From positions 496,001-560,000 of the forward strand of contig JAJQZP010000218.1 in NCBI GenBank assembly GCA_025403435.1: a DNA stretch of 64,000 nucleotides, read 5' to 3'. Position 1 is the first letter of the stretch; each line of letters starts with the position of its first letter. Below the pieces are notes generated by a model. It saw only the letters and a list, made by a program, of their open reading frames with translations, was not told the origin of the DNA and ran no database searches. Below are positions 10,691 through 21,803 of this stretch, one piece after another. The position numbers and the translations under genes were made by a program. The stretch comes from Artocarpus heterophyllus. Its lineage: Eukaryota > Streptophyta > Magnoliopsida > Rosales > Moraceae.

Positions 10691-13600
10691 AGAGCCTTCA
10701 ACCCGGAGAGATATGCTGCGATAAATGATGAAGTCCAGAAACTATTGAAGGCTGGGTTCATTAAAGAGGTCAAATATCCAGAATGGTTGGCAAATGTCGT
10801 CCTCGTCAAAAAGGCGAATGGCAAGTGGCGGGTCTGCATCGATTATACCGACCTTAACAAGACCTGCCCCAAGGACTGCTTTCCGCTTCCTCGGATAGAC
10901 CAGCTCGTTGACGCCACAGCCGGACACGAGCTCTTGAGCTTCATGGACGCGTACTCTGGATATAATCAGATAAGAATGGCCGAAGAGGACCAAATTAAAA
11001 CCTCATTCGTTACTGACCAGGGTTTGTATTGTTACGTTGTGATGCCGTTTGGTCTTAAGAACGCAGGAGCTACCTATCAACGGCTCGTTAACAAAATGTT
11101 CGCTCGGTTGATCGGGAAAACTATGGAGGTCTACGTGGACGACATGTTAGTAAAATCTGTCCAAGCGATGGACCACATAGCCGACCTCCGAGCTAGCTTT
11201 GACATTCTCTGGGAGTATGGGATGAAACTTAACCCGGCAAAATGCGCTTTTGGCGTCGGCTCCGGCAAATTCCTCGGATTTTTGGTTAACCGACGAGGAA
11301 TCGAGGTGAACTCGGCTAAAGCCCAGGCAATCATAGACATGCATTCTCCTCGGACTGTAAAAGACGTGCAAAGGCTTACCGGCATGGTGGCTGCCCTGTC
11401 AAGATTTGTCTCCCGGGCTACCGACAAGTGTCACCCCTTTTTCAAGGCACTTAAGGGGAGGTTTGAGTGGAGCAGGGAGTGTGAGGACGCTTTCCAAGGC
11501 TTAAAAACTTACCTAGCCACACCCCCACTCCTGTCCAAACCTTCGCCCGGCGAGGTGTTAACCGCCTATTTAGCCGTCTCGGAGAAGGCTGTCAGCTCGG
11601 TACTAGTCCGTGACGAAAACGGGGTCCAAAGGCCGGTTTACTATACCAGCCACGCGTTCCAAGGCGCCGAGGAGCGCTACTCATCATTGGAGAAGCTAGC
11701 CTTCGCATTAATGACATCAGTCCGGAAGCTGCGACCGTATTACCAGGGCCATACCGTTAAGATCCCGACCAAGTTTTCTCTCCGACAAGTTCTACAGAGC
11801 CCAGAAATATCAGGTCGGATGGCCAAGTGGTCGGTCGAGTTGGGCCAATACGATATACATTTTGTGCCGAGAACGGCAATAAAGGCCCAAGTCCTGGCGG
11901 ATTTCCTTGCCGAATTTACAGAAGCCGGGAAGGTTGCTCCTTCAGTTGAGAAATCACCCATGGAAGAGCCAGATATAGCTAGCTGCAGTGAACAAGGCCT
12001 CTCCTCGGAGCTGAACTGGAAACTACACGTCGATGGCTCAACCTGCGTCGATGGGTCGGGGGCAGGCTTGATTTTAACAAGCCCCGACGGATATAAGGTC
12101 ATTTATGCCCTTCGTTTCGACTTCAAGACCTCAAATAACGAAGCAGAATATGAAGCTTTGCTGGCCGGTCTACGAATTGCCCGGGACCTCGGGGTTGATA
12201 GGCTGACCATCTATAGTGACTCAATGCTGGTGGTGCAGCAAGTCACAGGAGGATTCCATGCCCGAGCAGAATCAATGACGGCATATTTAAAAGAAGCGAA
12301 ACGGTTGCTTGGACAATTCAAGTCCTACACTTTTAAGCAAATCCCCCGATCCGAGAACGTAGAAGCCGATGTCCTCGCTCGACTAGCCTCCGGGATAGGC
12401 GGAGTAGACCCGATCTCCGTTCCTATTGAAAGACTCTCCGGACCAAGTATCGATACGGAGGTCATGAGCCTGGCAGCCGAACCAAAATGCACGTGGATGG
12501 ACTCAATAATCCGGTACCTGACCTTAGCCGAATTACCCGATGACCGAGAAGAAGCACGTCGGATACGTAACAGCTCGGCCCGGTATTCAATGATTGGGGA
12601 AAAGCTATACCGACGCGGCTACTCAACGCCATACCTGAGATGTTTGGGTCCCCAGGAGGCCGAGTACTTAATGAAAGAGATTCATGAGGGCCTGTGTGGC
12701 AATCACTCGGGTGGACGTTCCTTGACCCAAAAATGCCTGCGGCAGGGTTACTACTGGCCTAGTATGCAACAAGACTGCGTGAGCTTTGCACGAAAATGCC
12801 TCAAATGCCAACAATTTGCTAGGATGCTAGGTTCGCACGCCGAGCCTTTAAATCCGGTGACTTCAGCATGGCCATTTGCAAAATGGGCCATCGACTTGAT
12901 CGGACCACTCCCTCCGGCTCGTTCGCAATTTAGATATTGTGTCGTCGCCATCGACTATCTGACAAAATGGATCGAAGTCGAGCCTTGCACCAACATGACT
13001 GAAGCTAAGTGCACCAACTTCGTATGGAAAAATATCGTCTGTCGGTTCAGAATCCCGCACACTATCGTGACCGACAATGCTAAGCAGTTTGACTCCTCAG
13101 GTTTACGGCATTTGTGTGAGAAGCTCGACATTAAGAAAGTCTTCTCTTCTCTGAGCTATCCACAGAGTAACGGCCAAGTGGAGGCCGTAAACAAGACAAT
13201 TAAAGACAATCTGAAGAAGAAGCTCGAAAGGCTCAAGGGTGCGTGGATCGACGAGCTGCCCCAAGTGCTCTGGGCATACCGAACAACCGCGCGAGCTGCA
13301 ACTGGCGAGACACCGTTCTCCCTGGTCTATGGGGTAGAGGCCGTCATCCCAGCCGAGGTTGGATTTCCGACCTTAAGGGTTGAGCAATACGAAGAGAAAC
13401 TTAATGAAAAGTTCATGATGCCCGAGCTCGACCTACTTGAAGAAAAAAGAAACCGAGCATCCATCCGTAACGCAGCCCGGAATCAGGTTGTAGCCCGGTA
13501 TTACAACAAACGGGTCCAGCCGAGGAGCTTTAAGGTTGGTGACTTAGTAATGAAGAAAGTCACGGTTCAGCAACCCAGTCTCGGGTCCTTTGGTCTGAAG

Positions 13601-13723
13601 TGGGAAGGACCTTTTAAAGTCGAAGGTGTCGTGCGATCAGGCACCTACAAGCTAGTCGATTTGGAGGGGAATCAGCTTGGGCATCCTTGGAATGCCGAGC
13701 TGTTAAAAAGATTCTATTCCTGA
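10691..13723 (+). pseudogene. pol: Pol of the Tat element: RT, RNase H, second RNase H, integrase
   Basis: One open frame of about 1,010 codons, in phase with gag and protease but cut off from them by upstream stops. Reverse transcriptase has the SFMDAYSGYNQI block and the catalytic YVDD box at 11132-11143. A Ty3-type RNase H follows (about 11540-11790). A second, archaeal-type RNase H lies at about 12010-12400 (HVDGST, NNEAEYEALL, SDSMLVV and a final ADVLARLA), diagnostic of the Tat branch. Integrase has an HHCC finger (about 12681-12810) and a D,D,E core (KWAIDLIGP, TDNAKQF, NGQVEAVNKT). No internal stop lies in the 3-kb stretch, consistent with a recent copy. There is no chromodomain. Confidence 0.9.
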
Positions 13724-14483
13724 AAAAGAACAGGAAATCAGAGCCAGATTCCTTTTTTGACCTCTGGCCACAATTCTTTTGTAACTAGACCTGCTGAGCA
13801 GGACTGGAAAAGTCAATGTAAATATTACATTCATGGAACACAACTTCCCTAATCTCATTCCGCCTGAGCAATGTTTTTAAGGGAAGTGTTAGGCCAAGAC
13901 GCCGGAACCCCAGCTCGGAAGACAGGATGTTGACTCCCAGCCAAGGGCGTCATCCTCGTCAAACTGGACAGGGGGGCTAGTCAATATATGTATCATGTCT
14001 GTCATGCAGACACCCTTAAGTTGCTTGGCACATTTATGTGCCCGATCAGTCCTATACTTGTAAAGTTTCTTTGAAACTTCTACAAGTCTACGGGGGGCGA
14101 CAGGGTAAGGGCAGCTGTACGCCGTTTACATTCTGCCCGACCGAGACTAGAAACCTAAACTTGCTTGGATAACTAAGCAGAAATGGATAACTACTTGGAA
14201 CGACCGAGAACTGAAGTCCTCGGATTAACTGAGGACAGAGGTACTGGAATTAACCGAAAACAATTGCACTATTTACCTCTGCTCGGTCAATTGTCCCCCA
14301 GCCTGGGAATCTACCCGAGAAGTATCTAACCTTAAATATTACGTGGGATGTAAAAAAAAACTACACGAAAGCTAAAGTGGATACAAAACAGGAAAATATA
14401 AATCGTTTAAATTTCTTTATTAAGGAGGTACAAGAAAGTCGGGCACCTCCCAAGCCCAATCACAAAAAGTAAGAAACAGAGGA
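13724..14483 (+). other. Tat 3' spacer with internal polypurine-like tracts
   Basis: Non-coding region between integrase and the opposite-strand gene. It holds two G-rich tracts, CAGGGGGGCTAG near 13968-13982 and ACGGGGGGCGACAGGG near 14090-14105. They resemble the true 3' purine tract (TGGGGGGCTAA before the 3' LTR at 17442). No ORF is supported. Confidence 0.6.
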
Positions 14484-17069
14484 TCAATCGGCCCGAGTCT
14501 CATCACCAGCTTGAGTCTCGTCCCCAGCCGCACTGTCGTCTTGACCGCCCTCGGCAGCTTGCATATCCCCGTTGTCATCACCGTCTACAACGACGACCTC
14601 CTCAACATCCCGTTGTTGCTTGGCCTCACCCTGGTCCGCCTCGACAATAACCGACCAGTTGAATGCAGCGGCCTCGGGATGCTTCTCTATCAGATGGTCG
14701 CGGAGATCCACCATTCCATCGAAGTAGAGATCGGTGTACTCGGGGGATGTCTTGAACTCCTTGACCGCAGCGGCCAGCTAATCCGGAAGCCCGGCCACGA
14801 ATCGGTGATGCTCGGCTTGTAGAGTTGCTAGTCTTCCCTCTAGCCGAGCGGCTTTCTCCTCCTGCCGAGCGGCTTTCTCCTCCTGCCGAGCGGCTTTCTC
14901 CTCCTGCCGAGCAGCCTTATCCTCCGCCTCCCTGAGCTGCCTCAACATGTCCTCGGCCTCGGACTTTGCCTTCTGAGCCTCCTCCTTGGCCCGACCTAAT
15001 TCATCTTTCGTGTCTTTGAGCTCTCTGTCGGAGTCCAACTTCAGGAAGAGGGTCTTCTTGTGCCTTTCTTGCTCCTTGTGGACCTCCCTCACCCCGATGG
15101 AGTGCGCCATGTGCACAACGGCGCTCAGCTGTGAAAAGTACCAATGGATAAGTTCTCGGCAACATTATAGGAAGTCCCTGCAACCATTAGTCGACTTGGA
15201 TACTTACTGAGGTTGCCGTTCGGAGCGCCAGGTTGCACAAATCGGGGAAGTCCTCACCCCGAATCTCCATAAAGAAGTCATTCGAGGGAGCCACGTCCCC
15301 GATGCGTTCAAGGAGCATCCCGCGGTAGTTCGGGCGCCTTCTTTGTTGGTTCTCGGAAGAACCTCTGGATGCCTCGTCTACTCGGCCGACCTCTGACGAG
15401 GTCCTTATTGGCGATGGCGGTGGAGCTTGGACTGATGTGGAGGTCTGCCCGGTACGTGTCGGGGGCTCGGGTGCTGGCGTCCGCTTACGCTTCTTGCTGG
15501 CCTCGGTGGCCTTGCCCTTGCCCTTCCTCTGTGTTGTCATCTGGGCAAGCCTACCAGCGCGGGAGCTCGGTGCGGTTATTTCTGTACAAAGAAAATCCAA
15601 GTTAAAAAAAGGACGAAATAAAAGAGGACGACGACTATAAATAAAGTTCTGGGCTGACCTCCGATCCGGAGTTGGCCCGACGGGTACAGGAGCCTAATCA
15701 CGCCCTCGAGGTTCTCGTCGGCTACAGGTGGCCCCGCACCGAGGGAGCCACTGGACGAGTCCTCGGTACTGGACAATGAAGGCTCCCTCGTCGGCCACCC
15801 GGACCGGGAAGTGCTTGGCCCTGGAAGATCCGCATCACCCATATGGGCAACAGTAACCTGCCCGGATTCCCGGGCAGGACGCCTAGCTCGGGGAAGACTG
15901 CTAGATTCCCCGAACCAACCGTATCTGGACAGGGTGTCCTTTCTCAGAAGAAAGGACTATTGTCTGGACGACTCGGGCTTTTCGAACAGCTCGTCCACGG
16001 CCTCTATTACATGGCTCGGTGCCCAAGGGCGCTTAATCCAGACGTGCCCCAGCTCGAATGACCCCGACACTTGTGCATCCTCGGGGACAGCTTCACCGGC
16101 TCAGGCTAAAAAGTTCCCCCCGACGTAAAACCATTCATACTTCCACAACTTGTCCGAGTCTTGGTTGCCCAGAATAAAGTCCTTTCTGAAGCCGGTGAAG
16201 TAGTACCAACCGAACTGCCGAGGAAGCTTCTTCATCTTGAATACTTGCTTGAAGGCCTCCAGCGGCATCTCAGTACTCCTGTGGTACTTCCACAAAATAT
16301 ACATCCCGATCAGCGACCTGTAGTTGTTCGGGTTTAATTGTGCCGGGCACACATTAAAGTCATTAAGCGCCCGGCGAAGGAAACGGTGCAGTGGCAGACG
16401 CAGTCCGGCCTTGAAGAACTCGGCGTAAAGCATGATGAACCCCTCTGGCGCCTCTAAAGGTGAATCCCCCTCGCCGGGAACGACGAGATCCACATCGGCC
16501 GGAATACCATATTCGGCGCGTAGTGTCTCTAACCGCGACTCTGTAATCGCGCTCGTATATCCTGCCGCTGAGGTTTGCCCGGGACGGCTTATCCGATATG
16601 CTGTGACGCCCCGTACGCGGGTGGCCTGGACCTCCTGCTCCATCTCCGGCTGTTCTACCCCTGCCTCCTCGGCCGCATGCTCCTCATCGGAGGCATCAAC
16701 CGTAATCACGCCTGCAACTTGGACGGGGGCCTCGGCATTCCGACCAGAGGTGCTCGGAGCGTCCTCCTAGGTTTGAAACTCGGTCCTCTCCCTTGGAAAA
16801 ACTTGGGAATGGCCCGCTGTTGCCGCCCCAGTGTAAGGGTCTTGCTCCCTAGACGGCCTGATAAGTTTGTGCCCGCCCAGCAAATTTAAAAATTCTTGCT
16901 CGGGCACGGTCTGGGAATCGACCCTTAGGATCTGCTCCAGCCGCCTGGCCCCTTCCCGTCTTTGGGACGCCACCTCGACGTCAGATTGAGTCGAAGAAGA
17001 GCTACTGCTCTCCCCGCTGCTTTCCGACCATGAAACCTTTACGTTTTGCGAGTCGGACAAATCACTCAT
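14484..17069 (-). pseudogene. Spliced opposite-strand gene of the Tat element (Transposase_28-like, coiled coil)
   Basis: Three minus-strand exons join in frame: 17069-15659, 15581-15208 and 15128-14484. The introns of 77 and 79 bp have GT-AG ends (donors GGAG/GTCAGC and CTCA/GTAAGT; acceptors TTGTACAG and TTTCACAG). The total is 2,430 bp, exactly 810 codons. Order of regions: acidic Ser-rich N-terminus; a domain around 16450-16110 (EGFIMLYAEFFKAGLRLPLH, CPAQLNPNNY) like the 'putative gypsy type transposon' family (Pfam Transposase_28); a basic Ser/Pro linker; a Glu/Lys/Ala coiled coil (about 15080-14820); an acidic tail. Four in-frame stops break it: TAG 16767, TGA 16101, TAG 15957 and TAG 14778 (lowest coordinate of each). 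Other Tat elements such as Grande also carry opposite-strand genes here. The function is unknown. Confidence 0.75.
14838..14922 (-). repeat. 21-bp tandem repeats coding AARQEEK
   Basis: Four near-identical units of CTGCCGAGCGGCTTTCTCCTC on the plus strand encode heptads AARQEEK/AARLEGR in the coiled coil of the opposite-strand gene. The 7-residue period matches coiled-coil heptads, so the repeat number changes coil length without a frameshift. Confidence 0.8.
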
Positions 17070-17207
17070 TTTCACTCGGGAATTACCTGCTCGGGTTCTT
17101 GGTAGCTCGGTTGATATAATCCTCGGCTAGTACTTGAGCTCGGCAGCTAAAATTTCTCACTCGTAAATTTCTAAAAATGAAGTGCAAATTGCGGAGGGGA
17201 GGGACCC

Positions 17208-17215
17208 TATTTATA
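17208..17215 (-). promoter_or_regulatory. TATA box for the opposite-strand Tat gene
   Basis: Reads TATAAATA on the minus strand, about 140 bp before the ATG at 17069 and outside the LTR. It suggests an own promoter between the gene and the 3' LTR. Confidence 0.6.
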
Positions 17216-17428
17216 GCCATTTTAAGCGGGAAGTTTGAGCGCGAAAACCCAAAAGGCGCAATTAATACGCCTGACAGCCACATAGACGGCTGCAACGCGA
17301 CACGCGTCCCCCGTCTGATTCGCGCGTCTTTTCACCTCACCCCGCTTCTAAGTGTCGCTTAGTCTTCTTCCTTTGAGCCGACCTCACCCACTCGGCATAG
17401 TCCACCTGGCCGAACACCGACCAGGTGC

Positions 17429-17441
17429 ACTGGGGGGCTAA
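17429..17441 (+). other. Polypurine tract of the Tat element
   Basis: CACTGGGGGGCTAA directly precedes the 3' LTR start TGTTGAGGG at 17442, the place where plus-strand DNA synthesis is primed. Confidence 0.8.
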
Positions 17442-17883
17442 TGTTGAGGGTTAGCTCGGCACTTCCACCGAGGACATTAACTTGGTGGTCGGTAAATCAG
17501 TTCGACAGACATAGGCTACCGCCCGACCCGATGAATTATGCTTTTTCCCGAGGATCCTTCCACTTATCTGAGGGCACACCCCCAAGAAGGCTGCCACCTC
17601 GGGGGATGAACAGTAGCTCGGGCCGGGCCACGCTATTCATCATAACACGTCACTACCCATCCTTGTAGGCCAACACCAGGCAGGCATGCTGCCGTCCGAT
17701 AGAGTCCAATCCATTGGACTATGGACGCGACACTTGTCACCTATTGCTTGATACACTTTGATGTGACACCTGGGTAATGGGCAAAACCCATCTTGCACCC
17801 GATCCAGCTGGTGGCCTATAAATAGGATGCATTTATGACGTTTTAGAGAGAGAGACCTCTTCTCATTTAACCAGCTGCCGACC
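17442..17883 (+). repeat. 3' LTR of the Tat element, first part
   Basis: Corresponds to the first 442 bp of the 624-bp LTR and includes the TATA box at 17817-17824. It stops at the target duplication CGACC (17879-17883) where element B is inserted. Confidence 0.95.
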
Positions 17884-19024
17884 TGTAACGCCCCTATATG
17901 GGGGTTAACAGTTTTTAATGAGATAAAATAAAAATAAATAATAAAAGTAAAACCTTAAAAATAAAATTTGCCCGGGACTTAAATAAAAACTCTCAACTCA
18001 AAAATAAAAATATAAATGACAAATAAACCACAGTTTTAAATGTAGCACCTTAAATTTAATAATATAAACTGTTGTCATCATCATTTTAACCCTCAACACA
18101 TTATAATACAGTCACAGAAAGTAACAATTGATGCTTACATTATCATGAAGAACATTCTTTATAATTGAACAGTCCCAATGTAATATAGTTACATCGCTTC
18201 CTCAACTATATTTCTCGTAGCCACCTCACACTTAGTGAGTCCTGAAAAGATAAAAATATAAGGGAATGAGCGACACTATGCTCAGTAGAGAAAGCCATTA
18301 CTCACCTTTAGGTTTTTATCATTACCACATTAAAACCTGCATGGTTAGTAGGTTACATCATATTCCAGATTATGAGGTTTATTATGATCACATCTTATGG
18401 ATACCGTAGTTAATCATTACCAAGTGTCATAATTACACATTTATACAAATATTATCAATCATCATTGTTCCTAGGTATCCATGTTAAATTGAGTATCACT
18501 CAACTCATTGAAACCCAAGTGGGCGCACTTGATCACCCTATAAACATTCCAAGGGTGTTCCGGTGAGGGGACATCAAGCCCCGAGTCCTCACCAAGTCGA
18601 TTCCTGTACAGTGTGTTCTGGGACTTTCAACCCATTGAGCTGCTGCATTTTGTTCTACTCATTGAGCTGAGTCTATAGACACCAAGATCGTGTTGATCGG
18701 TGCTCGGACGGTGAAGAAATCACGTTGGAAAAGTACTGTATTACCGCGGCTTCAACCGGCGCGTGTGTCCTCCTCCGGCAGTGTTTTGGGCTGCTCGGCA
18801 CACCGTTGGACTCGTCTTGACGAGAGCTTCCCATTGGTGTGGGAGGTGTCGAAAATGGACGCCGAAATCTCAGACAATATTTGAGGGGAGAGAGAAAATT
18901 CTAGAGAGAGAAAGAGGAGAGAGAAAGTCTCGAGTTTTGTGATGTTTTCTGATTTTTTTTTATATATATATACTAAAATTAATCTAATTACCTTAATACC
19001 CTTAGGGGAATAACGAGTGTCACA
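17884..19024 (-). repeat. Element B LTR, left (3' in element orientation), internally deleted
   Basis: 1,141 bp from TGTAACGCCCC to GTGTCACA. Relative to the right copy it lacks the equivalent of 24148-25522 (about 1,375 bp), and 5 bp (TTGAG) stand at the junction. It keeps the TGAGC..GCTCA hairpin at 18267-18284. Confidence 0.9.
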
Positions 19025-19062
19025 GCTCTACCCCCCTTAAAGAAATTTCGTCCTCGAAATTT
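19025..19062 (-). other. Polypurine tract and palindrome of element B
   Basis: Reverse-complement purine tract (GCTCTACCCCCCTTAA, 19025-19040) beside the left LTR, then the perfect palindrome AAATTTCG-TCCT-CGAAATTT at 19043-19062. The same pair occurs in elements A and E. Confidence 0.8.
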
Positions 19063-19984
19063 CAATTCTAGTAATACTAGTAAAAATTATGATTCCATTA
19101 TGATTCCAATTTCGAGTCTAAACCGTTAATGTTGTTTATCTTCCAAATTTAAGTTATCGTATCTCCACTTATTTACTTGCATAATAAATCTTACTCTAAA
19201 TTCTAAATCCCTCAATGAGAGTATTTCTGACAAGTTTCAACTTATAACACCGTATAATAGTCTAAGAATCTGGTCAGGCATATATATTGACCATACCATG
19301 ATTCCAGTCCTTCATTGTCCATGGACTGTGATTTACAATCACATTTAAGGAGATTGCTAGAGAAATTTTATATACTTCATCTTTAGGTTCCTTTTCCTTT
19401 TTAAGTAAGGAAAAGTCAAATATATTTGATTTCATACCTCTACTAATAAACTAAAACATAATCATAAAACATATATCACAAACACTTCTATTCAAAACCA
19501 TACATTAAACTTATTCATAGAGATATTAAACGGAATCTCTGGTTGCAAACATACCCGACATATTTTTCATTAAACAGCTATCCTCATGACACAAACATTC
19601 AACCCAAATAATATACTCATATTTCATATGGAATATCCTCATAACTGACTCTGGTACTTCCACATAATATTAACAGAATATTACACATTACAAACATGAT
19701 ACGGATACGTTTCGAGAGTACAAGGCACTCCGTATACCAGCTATCCATATCATGCATGCTTAGAGGATACAAAAACATCGATAAACAAAAGATCGGACCT
19801 TAATAAGGATGCGTTTCGAGAGCATCAAGTACTCCGTATCCAGCCATCCCGGCATTAGGCTCAATGAATCTAAAAGATTGAACAACAACGTACCACAAGA
19901 AACACAAAATACAGGGCAACCGGTTATTCGTAACACACGAAATACGAACACACATGCCTATATGCCAAAGATAAAACAAAAAGA
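19063..19984. other. Element B internal sequence downstream of the LOG ORF
   Basis: A/T-rich, with no recognisable coding sequence. In transcript sense this is the stretch between the LOG stop codon and the purine tract. Confidence 0.6.
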
Positions 19985-20635
19985 TTACAGATGGAGATTC
20001 AAATCAATTGGCCGCTCCCGGCTTTCCCTTTCCCATTCAAGCTTGGATGTTGCAGTGTCAGATTCTGGATGTATGATTTGCATTTTATCTATCAATTCCT
20101 CAGCTGTTGAAGCAGTAACAAAGATTTGTCTCTCCGATTCTGTAGTGATGTTTTCTTCCACAACGTAATCTAGAAATTTCAAAAGACCGTCATAAAACCC
20201 ATTTACATTCAGCAGTCCCAAAGGTTTGGAATAAAAGCCCAACAATTGCCCACAAGCAACTACAAATATTTCCTCAAGAGTACCTAGACCACCAGGTAAT
20301 GCTATAAAAGCATCAGAATTATAGATTATGTCTTTAAAATTTTTAGGGATACTCCTGACTCCTTCTCCCTTACCTATGGCTTCCTTATAAAGGTTTCCTT
20401 CAACTGGAATATGAGGCCAAATTCTTACATCAGTAGCGTCGCTAGACCTAGCTGCTAGTGCCATATTTACCATCATTTTTATACTACCACCCCCATAGAT
20501 TATGTTAATCTTCTTGCGTGCTAGGACTTGCCCTAAGTGATTTGCAGCTTCTAAATAAGCTTTATCTTTTCCAAGGCTGGAACCACAAAAGACACAGACA
20601 TTCTTTATTTTCTTCATGGACTGGGAGGTAGACAT
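19985..20635 (-). CDS. LOG-like (cytokinin riboside monophosphate phosphoribohydrolase family) ORF captured in element B
   Basis: LOG enzymes release active cytokinin bases from riboside 5'-monophosphates in cytosol and nucleus. From the ATG at 20635 the frame gives 216 aa, the usual family length, with no stop or frameshift. Upstream codons to 20674 are open but lack an ATG. Visible marks are CVFCGSS (residues 14-20), IIYGGGS (45-51), DAFIALPGG-x-GTLEE (108-122; signature PGGxGTxxE) and LLNVNGFYDGLL (141-152). Plant LOG genes normally have several introns, so this is a retrocopy. The middle (residues 52-104) diverges: the usual GLMG and M-x-x-R segments read KMMV and IPKNFKDI, so the conserved catalytic Arg appears lost (replaced by Asn by my alignment). 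Activity is doubtful. It lies in sense orientation between PBS and PPT and would be transcribed from the element's LTR. Confidence 0.8.
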   Translation of the reverse strand: MSTSQSMKKIKNVCVFCGSSLGKDKAYLEAANHLGQVLARKKINIIYGGGSIKMMVNMALAARSSDATDVRIWPHIPVEGNLYKEAIGKGEGVRSIPKNFKDIIYNSDAFIALPGGLGTLEEIFVVACGQLLGFYSKPLGLLNVNGFYDGLLKFLDYVVEENITTESERQIFVTASTAEELIDKMQIIHPESDTATSKLEWERESRERPIDLNLHL

Positions 20636-21280
20636 ATTTGGTTTATAGAAGTGGTTGCTTAATGTCTGCTCCACTTAGACTTCGGGTTCTACATGAGTTT
20701 TTAAAGATGAGAAATACACAAAAAGGGCTAAAGAGATAGACGAGTAGGTAATGAAAAGGAAATCCAAAGATTTAAACAAAATCTTGTGCGGATAAGAAAG
20801 TAAGATAAGGTGATTGATAGTTTACAGAAAATCTGATTCACTTTTTGAAAAAGATTAGACTCTAATTGTATAACTTTTGACAATTGAGAACAATTTGACA
20901 GAAGACCCTCTTGACACAACTGTAGACTTTTTGACAAATATACACCAAGTCTAGAAATTTAATATAAACGACAAATACTGTAGAACTTTTGAAATTTGAG
21001 ACACAAATCTTGAAATATCTGGATAAGCTTTTCAAAATTCAAACATATTACTGTACCGTATGTGACGTGTCTGATAAGATAATATATTTTATTATATATA
21101 TATATATAAGAAAATCATAAATTAAATAAGATATTAACACTTACTGTATCAATCTAATAATCACAATTATTTCAAACACAAAAGCAAATATTCTGAGTAA
21201 AAGAAAAACACAAACTGTTGAACATCAGCTAAAACTGCTTCAAATAAGTAAAGACTAAATAACCTTTATAGAGCGATGAC
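20636..21280. other. Element B internal sequence upstream of the LOG ORF
   Basis: A/T-rich, including a short TA run near 21090-21110. The only open frames are short and A/T-driven. It would form the 5' leader of the LOG frame in an element transcript. Confidence 0.55.
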
Positions 21281-21803
21281 TTATTCCCCATCCAGTTTTC
21301 TTATGACTTGGCAAACAGGATCTAAAAATACCATATTCCTGAGGCGTTGTCTTTCTGCATAAAATTTGGGCCAGAGTTTAAAAATAGCTCCTTGAACATA
21401 TCCACTAGGGTGACCGTGGAGAGGAGGATGGATGCTATCCAAGTTCTCCTTTGAAAGTCCATCCCTACAAAACCTTATTTTATCCTCTCTATTCGTTGAC
21501 ATATAACCAGGTGAAGTACATTTACCGTTACAATTTTGTCTTCCATATTTTTTTACAAGTGACCACGATGGCACGAGCTCTTCTTTTCATTGCACTACGA
21601 CTGGTACTTGTTCCTGGTAAACCGACATCTTGACTGAAGTCACTCGGACGGATCTTCCCCTCTATCAACATTCTCACATCACAAGGGATGCCAAAACGCA
21701 TAAGAATCCACAACCGAGTAATTCTAGCTTTGTATTTCTTTCTGAGAATCTTTTGGGAGAGTGATGGGAAATACTTTCTCATGTGTTGGTACTTTGAGTC
21801 CAT
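21281..21803 (-). pseudogene. Unrecognised coding-like stretch in element B, frameshifted
   Basis: A minus-strand frame starts at an ATG at 21803 (MDSKYQHMRKYFPSLSQK..) and stays open to 21528. A second frame overlaps it and runs on to 21281, ending ..CQVIRKLDGE. The switch falls near an A7 run (about 21548-21556), so a single-base slip could join them into about 170 residues. I recognise no domain. It may be a remnant gag-like gene or a second captured host fragment. It lies upstream of the LOG frame in the same transcript direction. Confidence 0.35.

Noticed and set aside
17442..17668. Frame in the 3' LTR matching one in the 5' LTR (7373-7597)
   Set aside because: It is only the duplicated LTR sequence and is non-coding.
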